Origin: Aurelia coerulea
Lineage: Eukaryota > Cnidaria > Scyphozoa > Semaeostomeae > Ulmaridae
DNA length: 64,000 nt
NCBI GenBank assembly: GCA_039566865.1
Contig: CM076955.1
Coordinates: 17,963,501 to 18,027,500, forward strand
Reading direction: 5' to 3'
In this document: positions 12,144-21,407 of the stretch, piece by piece
How the letters are laid out: each line of letters begins with the position of its first letter
How positions within the stretch are numbered: position 1 is the stretch's first letter
Notes under the pieces: model-generated
What the model saw: the letters and a program-made list of their open reading frames with translations, nothing else
What the model was told of the DNA's origin: nothing
Database searches by the model: none
Made by a program: the position numbers and the translations under genes

Positions 12144-12732
12144 ATTACCACAATTACCAGTAGTAGGCAATGGAATTCTTTGGGCAGGCCAACTACCCAA
12201 AATAACTTTCATACTGAACTGAAGCAATGGGAAACCCAAAATTGCCTGGATTCGCTTATACGTTCGGCAGCATGGTGCCATTCCTTACGCCATGCTTGCA
12301 CTTCCTCTCTTTTGAGCGAAAATCTACGACATCGTGCGAAAATGATGCCGCCTGCCGCCATTGCTTGCAACAGCATGCAAAACACCGAGAATTCTCGGGA
12401 TGCAGCGATTCCCGATAAGCAATTTTGATTTTGACCCCATGAGTTCAGCGCCTTTAAAGTTGATTGACAAGTTATGATTACTTGAGCTTAGAACTTGCTT
12501 GTACCCTAGTTTTTGGAGAAAAACTTGACTCTTTAGGAATCACAGTGGAAATGAAATAGAGCTTTGTTCGAGGCCTAAAGTTCGGAAAGGAATTGCCTGA
12601 CGGCAAACGAAAGTGTTGTTTTCTCTGTTTTCTTGGTAGAGCTAGAAGGTAGAGCACCATATGTGCAGATATAGTATGTTCTTTAAAAGCAGTCCCTCAT
12701 GAATATTTGAAGAAACTGCGGTTTAGAATACA

Positions 12733-12840
12733 ACGCGGGAAAAGAACCCAGTTGTTTGCTGTTTTCAAGCCGTGGGAAAGACAACCGTTCATACTCGGCC
12801 GACTTCGTATTGTCGTTGAAACCGAGAACGCTTTATATAT
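12733..12840 (+). promoter_or_regulatory. Candidate promoter of the 258-residue ORF
   Basis: A TATA-like run (TTTATATAT, about 12832-12840) lies about 360 bp before the ATG at 13198. A CGTGGGAA sequence at 12771-12778 matches the binding consensus of the Notch effector CSL/Su(H), and CGCGGGAAA occurs nearby at 12734. The intervening stretch would be a 5' UTR. This rests on short motifs only. Confidence 0.3.
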
Positions 12841-13197
12841 CAGTGATAAAGATAGGATTATTGGGTGAACGCGTCATTGCTCGTAAGAATGTCGTTAAAG
12901 AACGAGTAAACAAAGCTGTGAAGTGAGGCAGGAAACATTTCTTTGTAATTGGTAGGACGAGTATTAGCATATGAATAGCTACGACCCGCTGAAGATATAA
13001 TAAGCACGACACAGCATTCCATCGGCAGTGAATTCGTAAGCGAAACTTTGGACGACGTGAAGAGACGACGAAGCAGTTCTTGCTAAAATATTTTGACAAT
13101 TCTTCAATCTTTGAAGATTCAACCTCACTGCATTTATCTACGACAACCTTGAAGATTTATCAAGTACACCAACTTCGACAAACTGCTTTTTCAAAAC

Positions 13198-13974
13198 ATG
13201 GATAGAATTATGGCAGATTTACGAGAGCAACGCACTCCAGAAAACAACGAGGCTTCATCAGCCGATCAACTGCTGAATTTTGTCTCAAATGCTTCACGAG
13301 AGCTGAAAGATATGCTTGGTAAAGTTGACAATGATGAGAAACCAGAACTTAACCAAAGACTGCTGTCACCAAGCTTCAACTCACCTGCAACTCCGACGAT
13401 GAGCCCCATACCAAGCCCAAGTCCTAGCTGTGTATCATCCATGAGCGATCAAGAAGTTCCCTCAATGTCACCACGCTTCTTTGCAATTAACCCACAGAAA
13501 AGAGCACGAAAGCGAAGTTTTGACTCCAGTGGTGAAGCGCCCTTCTTGGACTACCCCATGAAAGTTGGACGATCGGACAGCGTCGGAGAAAGTGATGAAT
13601 ATTACCCAAGTTGTGCACTGCGAACGCGAAATCAACGCACGCCACAGAAACCACAATGTTGGAACTACCGACAACCGTATCCCTTGTACCAAAAGCAGCA
13701 ATGCCAAAAACAACAGTACCAGAATTTCCCAACCCTTCATCAACTCGACCAATACCCTGGCTATGAAAGGTATCAACAACTTTCAACTTGTCAGCAACAG
13801 ACCAGTAATGTTTACTCGTCAAATCAACAGAACTTTCCCGCTGTAAACAATAACTTCGGACAATCGTACTCTACTGTCGAACAAACTCCGGACTTTGCCG
13901 ATCTGGTAAGTTGGATGCTAGCAGAGGACTTTTTAGATGCGGAGACTCTCAGTTCTTTATTATCACGCTGTTAG
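13198..13974 (+). CDS. Intronless Ser/Pro/Gln-rich protein, unknown family
   Basis: A 258-residue ORF from a true ATG, uninterrupted and much longer than chance in this AT-rich DNA. The N-terminus (residues 1-50) looks helical and charged. Residues 60-90 are rich in Ser-Pro and Thr-Pro pairs (candidate proline-directed kinase sites). A basic KRARKRSF stretch near residue 101 could be a nuclear localisation signal. Residues 145-230 are rich in Gln, Tyr and Asn. The acidic-hydrophobic C-terminus (DLVSWMLAEDFLDAETLSSL) resembles a short transactivation or docking helix. Together this suggests a nuclear regulatory protein, as an inference. I do not recognise the family. A polyadenylation signal AATAAA follows at 14171. 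The gene could be a single-exon host gene of the immediate-early or Notch-target type, or a lineage-specific one. Confidence 0.65.
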   Translation: MDRIMADLREQRTPENNEASSADQLLNFVSNASRELKDMLGKVDNDEKPELNQRLLSPSFNSPATPTMSPIPSPSPSCVSSMSDQEVPSMSPRFFAINPQKRARKRSFDSSGEAPFLDYPMKVGRSDSVGESDEYYPSCALRTRNQRTPQKPQCWNYRQPYPLYQKQQCQKQQYQNFPTLHQLDQYPGYERYQQLSTCQQQTSNVYSSNQQNFPAVNNNFGQSYSTVEQTPDFADLVSWMLAEDFLDAETLSSLLSRC

Positions 13975-14170
13975 ATAGATTTAATAATGTGTAGACGAGA
14001 CTTAACTTTAGTTCAAAATTAGATTTGACAAGTACTTACTTTTGAGTAAGTACGCTAATAATACACGATCTTTGGGCTGCGAGACTTCGGCCTTGTTTCA
14101 ACTTTGGGATGGCGCAAAATTCAATAATACTCTCTCATAAAGCTTCAGTCATTCAACACATTTACAGCTT

Positions 14171-14176
14171 AATAAA
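14171..14176 (+). terminator. Polyadenylation signal AATAAA after the 258-residue ORF
   Basis: AATAAA lies about 197 bases after the stop codon at 13974, a normal 3' UTR distance. Assignment is by position only. Confidence 0.4.
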
Positions 14177-14199
14177 TGCAGAAAATACTGTAAAATGTT

Positions 14200-15790
14200 T
14201 TGAACAATTGTATAATCTTTTCAGCGGCCGGTGATACACCTACACTGATTCAACCGTGGTCTTTTGGATGCTGTTGTTTTATTTGCCCTGAAGCAAAAAT
14301 ATTTGCTTTTTTTCTTGCCATCAACAAAGTTGAAACAAGTTCACAGTTTTGCAGAGTTTCAAAGTGATTTTATGCAAATACAGGAATACATATTTATCTA
14401 TCAATTCAATAATTGAACGTAAGCTAGCTAACACATTTTCTCGAGATGACATCATTTGGCAGAGATATGCGAATTTTGCATAGGGAAGCAAATTTCCTAG
14501 CATAATCCAGCTAATAGATCGATGGATGAATTCATGAATATATGTATCATGAAACACTTGTCTGAATGGGGCGTAGGTGGAATACCGCATCAAATTTACC
14601 GCCTATATTCAGAATTAAAACTTGTCAGAGCTTCCAGTCGCACCACGACAAAATAGTGTCTATAACATAAGCGTACGAGGAGATTAAGTCTTGCGAGGCT
14701 GCTCGATTGATAGTCCATTGTTTACCACACTCCTTGCCCTACTTGGGTGCCTGTGTTTTGTAAATTTTTCCAACTTGGTCATGCTGGTATGTTTGGCTGC
14801 CAAAAACTGCTCATGTTTTCAAAGCTTGACAAACTATTGACAATGGTAAAAACTCGTGCTTTTCAGACTAACTTCAAAGCATACTGATTAAAAATTTTGC
14901 AAGGACTATGAGCGGTCTGTCTGTGTTGCAATGTTTTGAGAAAATGTGTTAACTTCGCAAGGGTTTAGATATCGAAATCGCAATTTTATAGAAGTTTATA
15001 TTTGACGCAGGACGTCCGAAGTTTTCGCGAGAATCTCCATAGAATGGAGAGTTCAGACGAATCGAATGTTGAAAGCAAGCGGTTGTATATTTAACGACTT
15101 TTGATAAATCTCAAATTCAGATAACAGAATCTTTTATGAATCTGTTTACCATTTTAATTTGTGATTCATATCGGTTGATTTCTCCTAGCTAAGGAAGAAG
15201 GAAGCGATTTATGCCGAAGGAACATTTGTTTTCAGAAAACGAGGCTTTTTGTTGGTCTATAAAGAAGGCCTAGTTTCAGAATGTTTTCATCCTTCCAGCA
15301 GTTTGGCTCAGGGTCACTGAAAGGTCTTGACCTTCGAGGTCAGGAAAAGGGACCCCCATTGTTGTTTTACAATTAATTATGGATCAGTCACCTGATTTTG
15401 CAAATCCACATTACTTTTTTCAACTGGTAAAGGGCTATCATTTTCTACCTGTTGTCAAAAATTATTTTCAAACATTTAATGAATCGTCTATTGTTCACGA
15501 CAGTACACATCATGTTTTGATCTCTTTCACACACGAATTATAAATACCTCATGCAAACCAAGTCAAATTTGCCCTAAAAATCAATTGAACGGTGCTTTCC
15601 ATTTACCTCGGCTCACAGGAAAATTATCATTAATTCATCAGCAGGATCGAACGAGACCACAAGTTCTATTTTCATTGATTTATTAATGAGTGAGTCATAC
15701 TGATTCGAATATACCGCTTGCTTTCTGCATTCAGATAATTCATTCTGTGAATTAACCTAGCATTGACAAGGTTTTAAACCTTTTAGCATG
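14200..15790. other. No recognisable gene
   Basis: AT-rich sequence. One short imperfect hairpin around 15040 (TCTCCAT/ATGGAGA) is the only local structure noticed. Confidence 0.45.
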
Positions 15791-15800
15791 ACTTAACGAG

Positions 15801-15990
15801 CCATTGTCACCCAGAGTCCTTTGCGAGCACGCTACAATTTCGGACTGTCAGAAAATCAGATTGGGCCTAAGCGAAAAACATGGATCCTTGAACGGAAAAC
15901 CAAGTTTGACTTTCTTTACTTCTTCTAAAATTTGATTTTCAGACCACGTCTGAAATTGGAGCGTGCCTACAAAGGATTGTTGGTACAACT
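15801..15990. mobile_element. Short palindromic MITE, TTGTCACCCAGAGTCCTTTG ends
   Basis: The left part (ending in TTTCGGACTGTCAGAAAATC) is the imperfect inverse of the right part (GATTTTCAGACCACGTCTGAAA and on to ACAAAGGATTG). A related end, GCAAAGGACCCTGGGTGACA, occurs at 44778-44801. It is a short foldback element; no clear target duplication was seen. Confidence 0.55.
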
Positions 15991-16961
15991 GCTTTTTCAT
16001 TTAGCTTTGGATTTGATAGCGAGGTGGAGAGAACGTAAATAGGTCTTCAGTGAGTTTGTTTTTCTCAAAAAGTTTTATTTTGAAGTTACCGTCACAACCA
16101 GTCGACCTTTTATGCTAAAGTTTTGGTCGAGTTTGCATTCATCGAAGTCAAAATGCACTTTAGCTATTCACATTTTGTCAGGCTTCCACCAGAAGCCGCC
16201 ATTTTGATTTTGTGAAGTGTATCTTAGTATCATAGCAACAATCTGACATGTAAACAGACAGGCCGGGGTCAGGGCTCTAGTTTCTTATCTTTGATGAATT
16301 TGGTCTATCTGTTACAAAAGAGAAACTTACCGGCCACATGCATTTTTCTGGGAAGGGATTTCCGTCTTTAGGTACAAATTAACTTCGTTGAGTAGAAAAC
16401 CATCGGTATCTCTACGTCAATTGAAATTGTTTCGTTTCAAAAGGGCTACTTTCTAGAAGGAAAACAAACTCTTGATGAATGATAGTCAGAACTTTGAAAG
16501 AGTACCATAATAACATAAGCGAGAAGAGTAACCTATAGTCTGTAGATTTTAGACAAACTCGATTTTAGGAATAAGACAACCTTGGAAATATTTGAGAGAG
16601 ATTCCAAGGTGCTAAAATCTTTGTAATTTTAGGGCATTGCAGAATCAAAAGTTCAACCCCAAGTTGGAAAGAACAAAGGCTTGTAGCAAGTCGAGGTTTT
16701 CTTAATTTTGTCATTCAGTAATTGTAAAGAAGAGCTACTTTTTTGCAATCAGACAGTGTCATGATAAAAGTATGGATCTAATTCCAGTCTGGTAACAGAC
16801 CTTTACAAGCTACTGCAATGATTTGAATCATAGAATAACCCTAAAACCCTAACCCTCCCCCCACAGCATCTAGTTGTAGTCTCTTGTTATCACAGTTTCG
16901 ATACTTTTGACAGGTATTGGAAAGCTAAACTTGTTCAATTATCATACATTTTTAGGCTGTA

Positions 16962-17362
16962 CACTCATTTTATCTATAAGAAACTAAGGTCCGGGGCTGG
17001 TAGGCAGTTTCTTAAATTTTTGGGCCATTTTGCTACCACAAGTTTCTTGCGTGTTTCTTATATTTTTATTGCCGGAAGTTTAGAGTTGAAGTTTAGAGTA
17101 GATTTTGTCGTGTCTAAAGGGTTCCCAAATTACTTAGTAAAATCTTAAAACAAGTAAATAACATGATTCGCACTCAAACTAATGTCCAAACAGTTGCTTT
17201 AACTGCACAATGTCAAAATACTTTTGAGTGTGATAGGAAAATTAAAACTGAAAATTGCAGAAGTTTCTTAGCTTTTTTCAATTCAGGTAGGGTTGTTTCT
17301 TAGCTTTCGAAAAATTGAGCCTATCGTTTCTTACAAGCGGTTTCTTATAAAAAAAATGAGTG
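16962..17362. mobile_element. TA-flanked MITE, CACTCATTTT ends
   Basis: The inverted ends CACTCATTTTATCTATAAG and the matching CTTATAAAAAAAATGAGTG are flanked by TA. The inner AAGAAAC motif is shared with the element at 1418-1839, so the two are relatives with different outermost bases. Confidence 0.7.
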
Positions 17363-17600
17363 TATTTGGACTCTTGAGTTTTTATTTAAATTTTCATCGT
17401 GACGGAATAACCATTCTTGTTATTGTCAAAATGCTGTATTGACATATGCTCGATGTTAAATGATAACACCATGAATACGGCTCAGAATATTCATGAGAAA
17501 TTTGTCTTCTGTCTTCTCGTACCATCTGTTATTCTGAAATTATCCTTCTCTTCGGTTGAAAACTACAAAGAAAAATTTGCGAGATCAGGTAAAAGTAATG

Positions 17601-17749
17601 GGCATTTTCGTAAGCTTTGGGGGTATTTTCGTAAGCTTTGGGGGTATTTTCGTAAGCTTTGGGGGCATTTTCGTAAGCTTTGGGGGTATTTTCGTAAGCT
17701 TTGGGGGTATTTTCGTAAGCTTTGGTGGTATTTTCGTAAGCTTTGGGGT
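17601..17749. repeat. 21-bp minisatellite, about 7 copies
   Basis: The unit TATTTTCGTAAGCTTTGGGGG repeats every 21 bp (the CGTAAG core recurs from 17609 to 17735), with single-base variants in some copies. Because 21 is a multiple of three, several frames on both strands stay open and give heptad-repeat peptides. These ORFs are unlikely to be genes. Confidence 0.92.
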
Positions 17750-17879
17750 GAGAGAGGAATTGATGGGGATTCCCAAAACCACCAAAACTAAATAAAACTA
17801 TATTGTTTACACGGACTTGGCCCGACTTTTGGTGAATCTTTTGCTTGAACATGGCTGATTTTGTTAATTTTACCAGAGT

Positions 17880-19050
17880 TGCGTAAGCTTATGGTACGGT
17901 TGCTCTTATGATAATAATCTTATCTTTATCTGCACCAGTGACGCATTTACTCATGGGCACACTGTGCCCATTGGTGTTAGGATGATAGCTTACCTTACCA
18001 ACAGCATTATGGAAAGTGTTTCAACGTGGCCCACCAAAGAAGTTATGTGTGAGAAGATGATGTCCTGATGTCCCAACGCAAGGGGGTATCTTGGAACTTC
18101 ATAAAAGAGGCCCCCTAAAATTCCAGATAGGAGTAACATAATTACATGAAATTTTTCGTTTTGAATGGTTTAGATTTTTTATATCTATTTTGCAAAAAAA
18201 TATTTCATGTCACATCTACACCAAAATCATGTCTTTCGAAAAAAAATCTGAAATGCTGTTTTGGGCTCTGATATCAAAATTTGAATCCATTCAAAACCAT
18301 CAAGTACTCTTGCTCATAGGTTTCCATGATGAAATTTAAATGTAGAATAAAAGATATCACTTCAATCTTTTCTAGACCTGTCTGCGGTAATAAAATGGCA
18401 CTTGTTGTTCAACAGGTTCAGATTTGTTACAGTTAGCCCATTTTAAATTTCTGGTTCCATTTTCTGAAACATCATTAAATTTGGATTCAGAAAATGTATA
18501 GGTTTGTACAGTTATCAACTATAACTTTTGAGCAATATGATTTTGAAAATCATGCATGCGCAAAACGGTTCTAAGGGCTACTAGGGCCTTAAATCTAGAG
18601 GGCCCCGAGCAAAATTTGAAAAAACCAATGAAGTGCTGTTGATTTCACTCTCGTGTTTGAATTGAGTGCTAAAGTCTTCAGACAACACCATGGTTTCATA
18701 TATTGACAATACGTCATGGACAAGAAAAGTAGAAATTCGGCAATAACGCAAGTTTGTTAAAAACTAAGCGCCTCAGCACGATATCAAAGATTCCAAAAAA
18801 CAATTATCCGAAGTTTTGAAAAACCTGCCTTGTAGGCAGACATGATCAAACTTGCAGGAAGGGTTGAGGCCAGAGAAGTATACAATGAATTGAATAATGA
18901 GACATTTAGAGATAGGAATTTCATTATTTGAAGTTTTTGTATATGCCCTTCGACTAGGGACTTGTCAGTTCGCATGCTTGATGGTACAGTACAGTATATC
19001 ATTTCAATTTTCAACTTATACTGAACAGCTCCAGCTTATACTGACGAAAT
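17880..19050. other. No recognisable gene
   Basis: AT-rich, short ORFs only. I see no splice-consistent exon and no clear repeat boundary. Confidence 0.45.
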
Positions 19051-19059
19051 ATCCACCCA

Positions 19060-19560
19060 ATCGACCAAAGCCGCAAAAGCAACACTGGCCAAAAATGCTT
19101 GTCGTACTTGGGGCCAAAAATATGGAATAGCCTATCTTCTGATTTGAAGTCCACAACTAATATCAACTCGTTTAAGCATAAAATTAAAGAAAATTTTTTC
19201 CAAAATATACAGAGAGAGTAAAACGACGTATATGTGTTCTACTAAAACCACGTCCTCTCACACATTCAGGATTCGGTCTTTATTGGAAAGCACATATTAT
19301 ATATAAACTCTTTTTTGCAACTATCTCTCGTCGTCGTCAGGTTCCTTCGCCTTCTGCTCTGAGCATAGCCTGTTACTCTGAGCAGGTTGGCGTTGGCTGT
19401 CACGGATGCCCAGTTCTCTCTATGCTGTGCCTTTCTTGTGGCTTCGGCATAGTTAATTTGTGTCCACTGTTTCTGCTCAAATAAGGGAAAGAAAAGCAAC
19501 CATCTGTAAGGGGACCATTATAGAAATAAGGTCAACTCGATCTTTTAATGCTATCCCTGC
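19060..19560 (+). pseudogene. LINE 3' end fragment, plus orientation
   Basis: A WNSLSSDLKS...FKHKIKENFF reading (19122-19221) is the typical C-terminus of CR1/L2-like LINE RTs, followed by a short 3' UTR ending near GGGGACCATTATAGAAATAAGG. A second copy of the same family lies in the opposite orientation at 21640-22050, so the pair forms a long inverted repeat around the start of EME1. Frames are broken upstream of the C-terminus. Confidence 0.75.
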
Positions 19561-19981
19561 CACCATGATTAGGGGTGTTTCTTAATTTATATTGAATGTA
19601 TTGTTATGTAAATTTCGTATTTTGATTACTCTGTATTATTTTTAAATTGCAAATATTTTAATTTTGTGGTGAATTTTAACATACATGCATATATACATAT
19701 TTACAATAATTTGTCTGAAGCGAAAATGTTTTAACATTGACGTTGCAAGTGCAATATTAAAAAGATTTTTTGAAAAAATTAATCGATTTGTCTTGTTCTT
19801 GGAATATTTTGACCAATTTCCCCTTGTCCCAGCTTATAAAGGACAAGTTCCCCTAAAACCCATGGGATGCCCTGGGGATGCCATTCAGCTGAGTGGGGAT
19901 GCCACCCAACTCTGTTCCATTCATGCCTTGCCTGGTTCCTCCATTGTCAGCTTGGCTTGGGAGCAACAACAACAATATGTT

Positions 19982-19993
19982 TTTGGCGCGAAA
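19982..19993. promoter_or_regulatory. E2F consensus site (TTTGGCGCGAAA)
   Basis: A perfect 12-bp palindromic E2F/DP consensus, 24 bp upstream of the ATG of the candidate first EME1 exon. E2F drives S-phase and DNA-repair genes in animals, so its place at the 5' end of EME1 fits a cell-cycle-controlled promoter. No TATA box is evident nearby. Confidence 0.65.
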
Positions 19994-20016
19994 CGCCATT
20001 ACGAGGCAATCGAATA

Positions 20017-20070
20017 ATGACAGTTAGAAAGCGGACAAAAAAGCAAAAAAGTCGTGTAAAGAGTTTGAAA
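20017..20070 (+). CDS. EME1: Candidate EME1 first exon (junction unresolved)
   Basis: An ATG followed by 18 basic codons ends exactly at a strong donor (AAA|GTAAGT), right after the E2F site. It ends in phase 0, whereas the best acceptor of the next exon (20725) needs phase 1. Either a small exon was missed, the exon is 5' UTR, or translation starts in the next exon. Position and promoter context support it; the peptide itself shows no similarity to EME1. Confidence 0.4.
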
Positions 20071-20724
20071 GTAAGTTCTGTCCGTTTGTTTGTTTCCAAA
20101 CTTATCGTTTGGCCATTCTTATAGTGCAGATAAACATTTTACTTATCCTGATCCTTTCTCGTACTGAGAAATTATGGCAATGATGAAAAGTGGATGAATG
20201 AATGTCTCCTGAAAAATGGCAACAAAAAAAAGCGAAGATGATGGGCCTAACAAATATAATAGGCCATATTTGTCCCTCATGGCGAGGATAAATTCAGCCC
20301 TTGGAAAAACAGATCACAGTACCACTTCCAAAGAAAAAGGTATTATCGATATAGAAGTTGAATGGCTTTAAATAAAGTTTTATGAATTGAATATAGATTG
20401 AATGAATGAAATTGAATAATAAGTCTATGAATTTCCAACGCATAGAGGGTCAAATTTAGGGTGTTTAGGGCTAGGCCTAAACTGTTTCTGCCCAGATAAG
20501 GGACATCAATTGCTATCTTTTTGTCAGACTTCCTTACAAATACAAACTCAGAATTCATATGCAAAATTGAAAGGCACACTTAAATAAATAGATAAAAATG
20601 CACTCTTGCGTACTTCATAGTTTGCTCTTGCACACCCAAGATCTTGCTGGAAACTGCTGCCGTACTCTACAGTGTAGTTTATGTACAATTTTACACACAA
20701 ATTTTACCACTCTTTCATATTTAG

Positions 20725-21407
20725 GTTTGAATAAACACACAGCTCTTCTCCATGGAGAATCAAAAAGTGAAACTGAAAGTGACGAAGAGAGTGATATTGA
20801 TGACAATGTCAGCCTCATAGAATGTGCTAGGATCCAACGGAGGCTTTCAAATTCTCCTATGAAAGGAAGATTAAAAGGTGCTTCCTCACTGGAGACATGT
20901 ACTGATCGACTTAGCGATGAGGATCCTGACTTTCCAATTGTCATGTCAAGAGCTGAGAAGTATGGTATGAATAGAAATGTCACGGGAACAGTTAGAAATG
21001 AACTTGCTTCAAGTAATCACTTGTCTGGAAGATTAAAAAGTGTTTTTTCATCAGAGACATGTAGCAATCAACTTTGCGATGAGGATCCTGACTTTCCAAT
21101 TGTCATGTCAAGAGCTGAGAAGTATGGTATGAATAGAAATGTCACAGAAACAGTTAGAAATAAACTTGCTTCAAGTAATTATTTGTCTGGAAGATTAAAA
21201 AGTGCTTCCTCATCAGAGACATGTAGCAATCAACTTAGCGATGAGGATCCTGACTTTCCAATTGTCATGTCAAGAGCTGAGAAGTATGGTATGAAAAGAA
21301 ATGTCACAGAGACAGTTACAAGTAAACTTGTGTCAAATAATCATTTGTCTGCGTTATATGATGGACAGTCAGCAAGAGATTCAGATCATTCTCAAAATAG
21401 TGCTGAG
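20725..21407 (+). CDS. EME1: EME1 N-terminal exon with triplicated 54-residue unit
   Basis: Acceptor TTTCATATTTAG before 20725, donor GAG|GTATGT after 21407 (phase 0). The frame is open further upstream to an ATG at 20598, which would be the alternative start. The exon encodes an acidic stretch (SETESDEESDIDD) and then three tandem copies of a 54-residue unit, each with the motif DEDPDFPIVMSRAEKYGM. The acidic, SD-E-P-F style motif resembles the one at the N-terminus of vertebrate EME1, where it occurs once. Confidence 0.85.

Noticed and set aside
17417..17852. Heptad-repeat ORFs on both strands
   Set aside because: Kept open by a 21-bp minisatellite; no other coding evidence.
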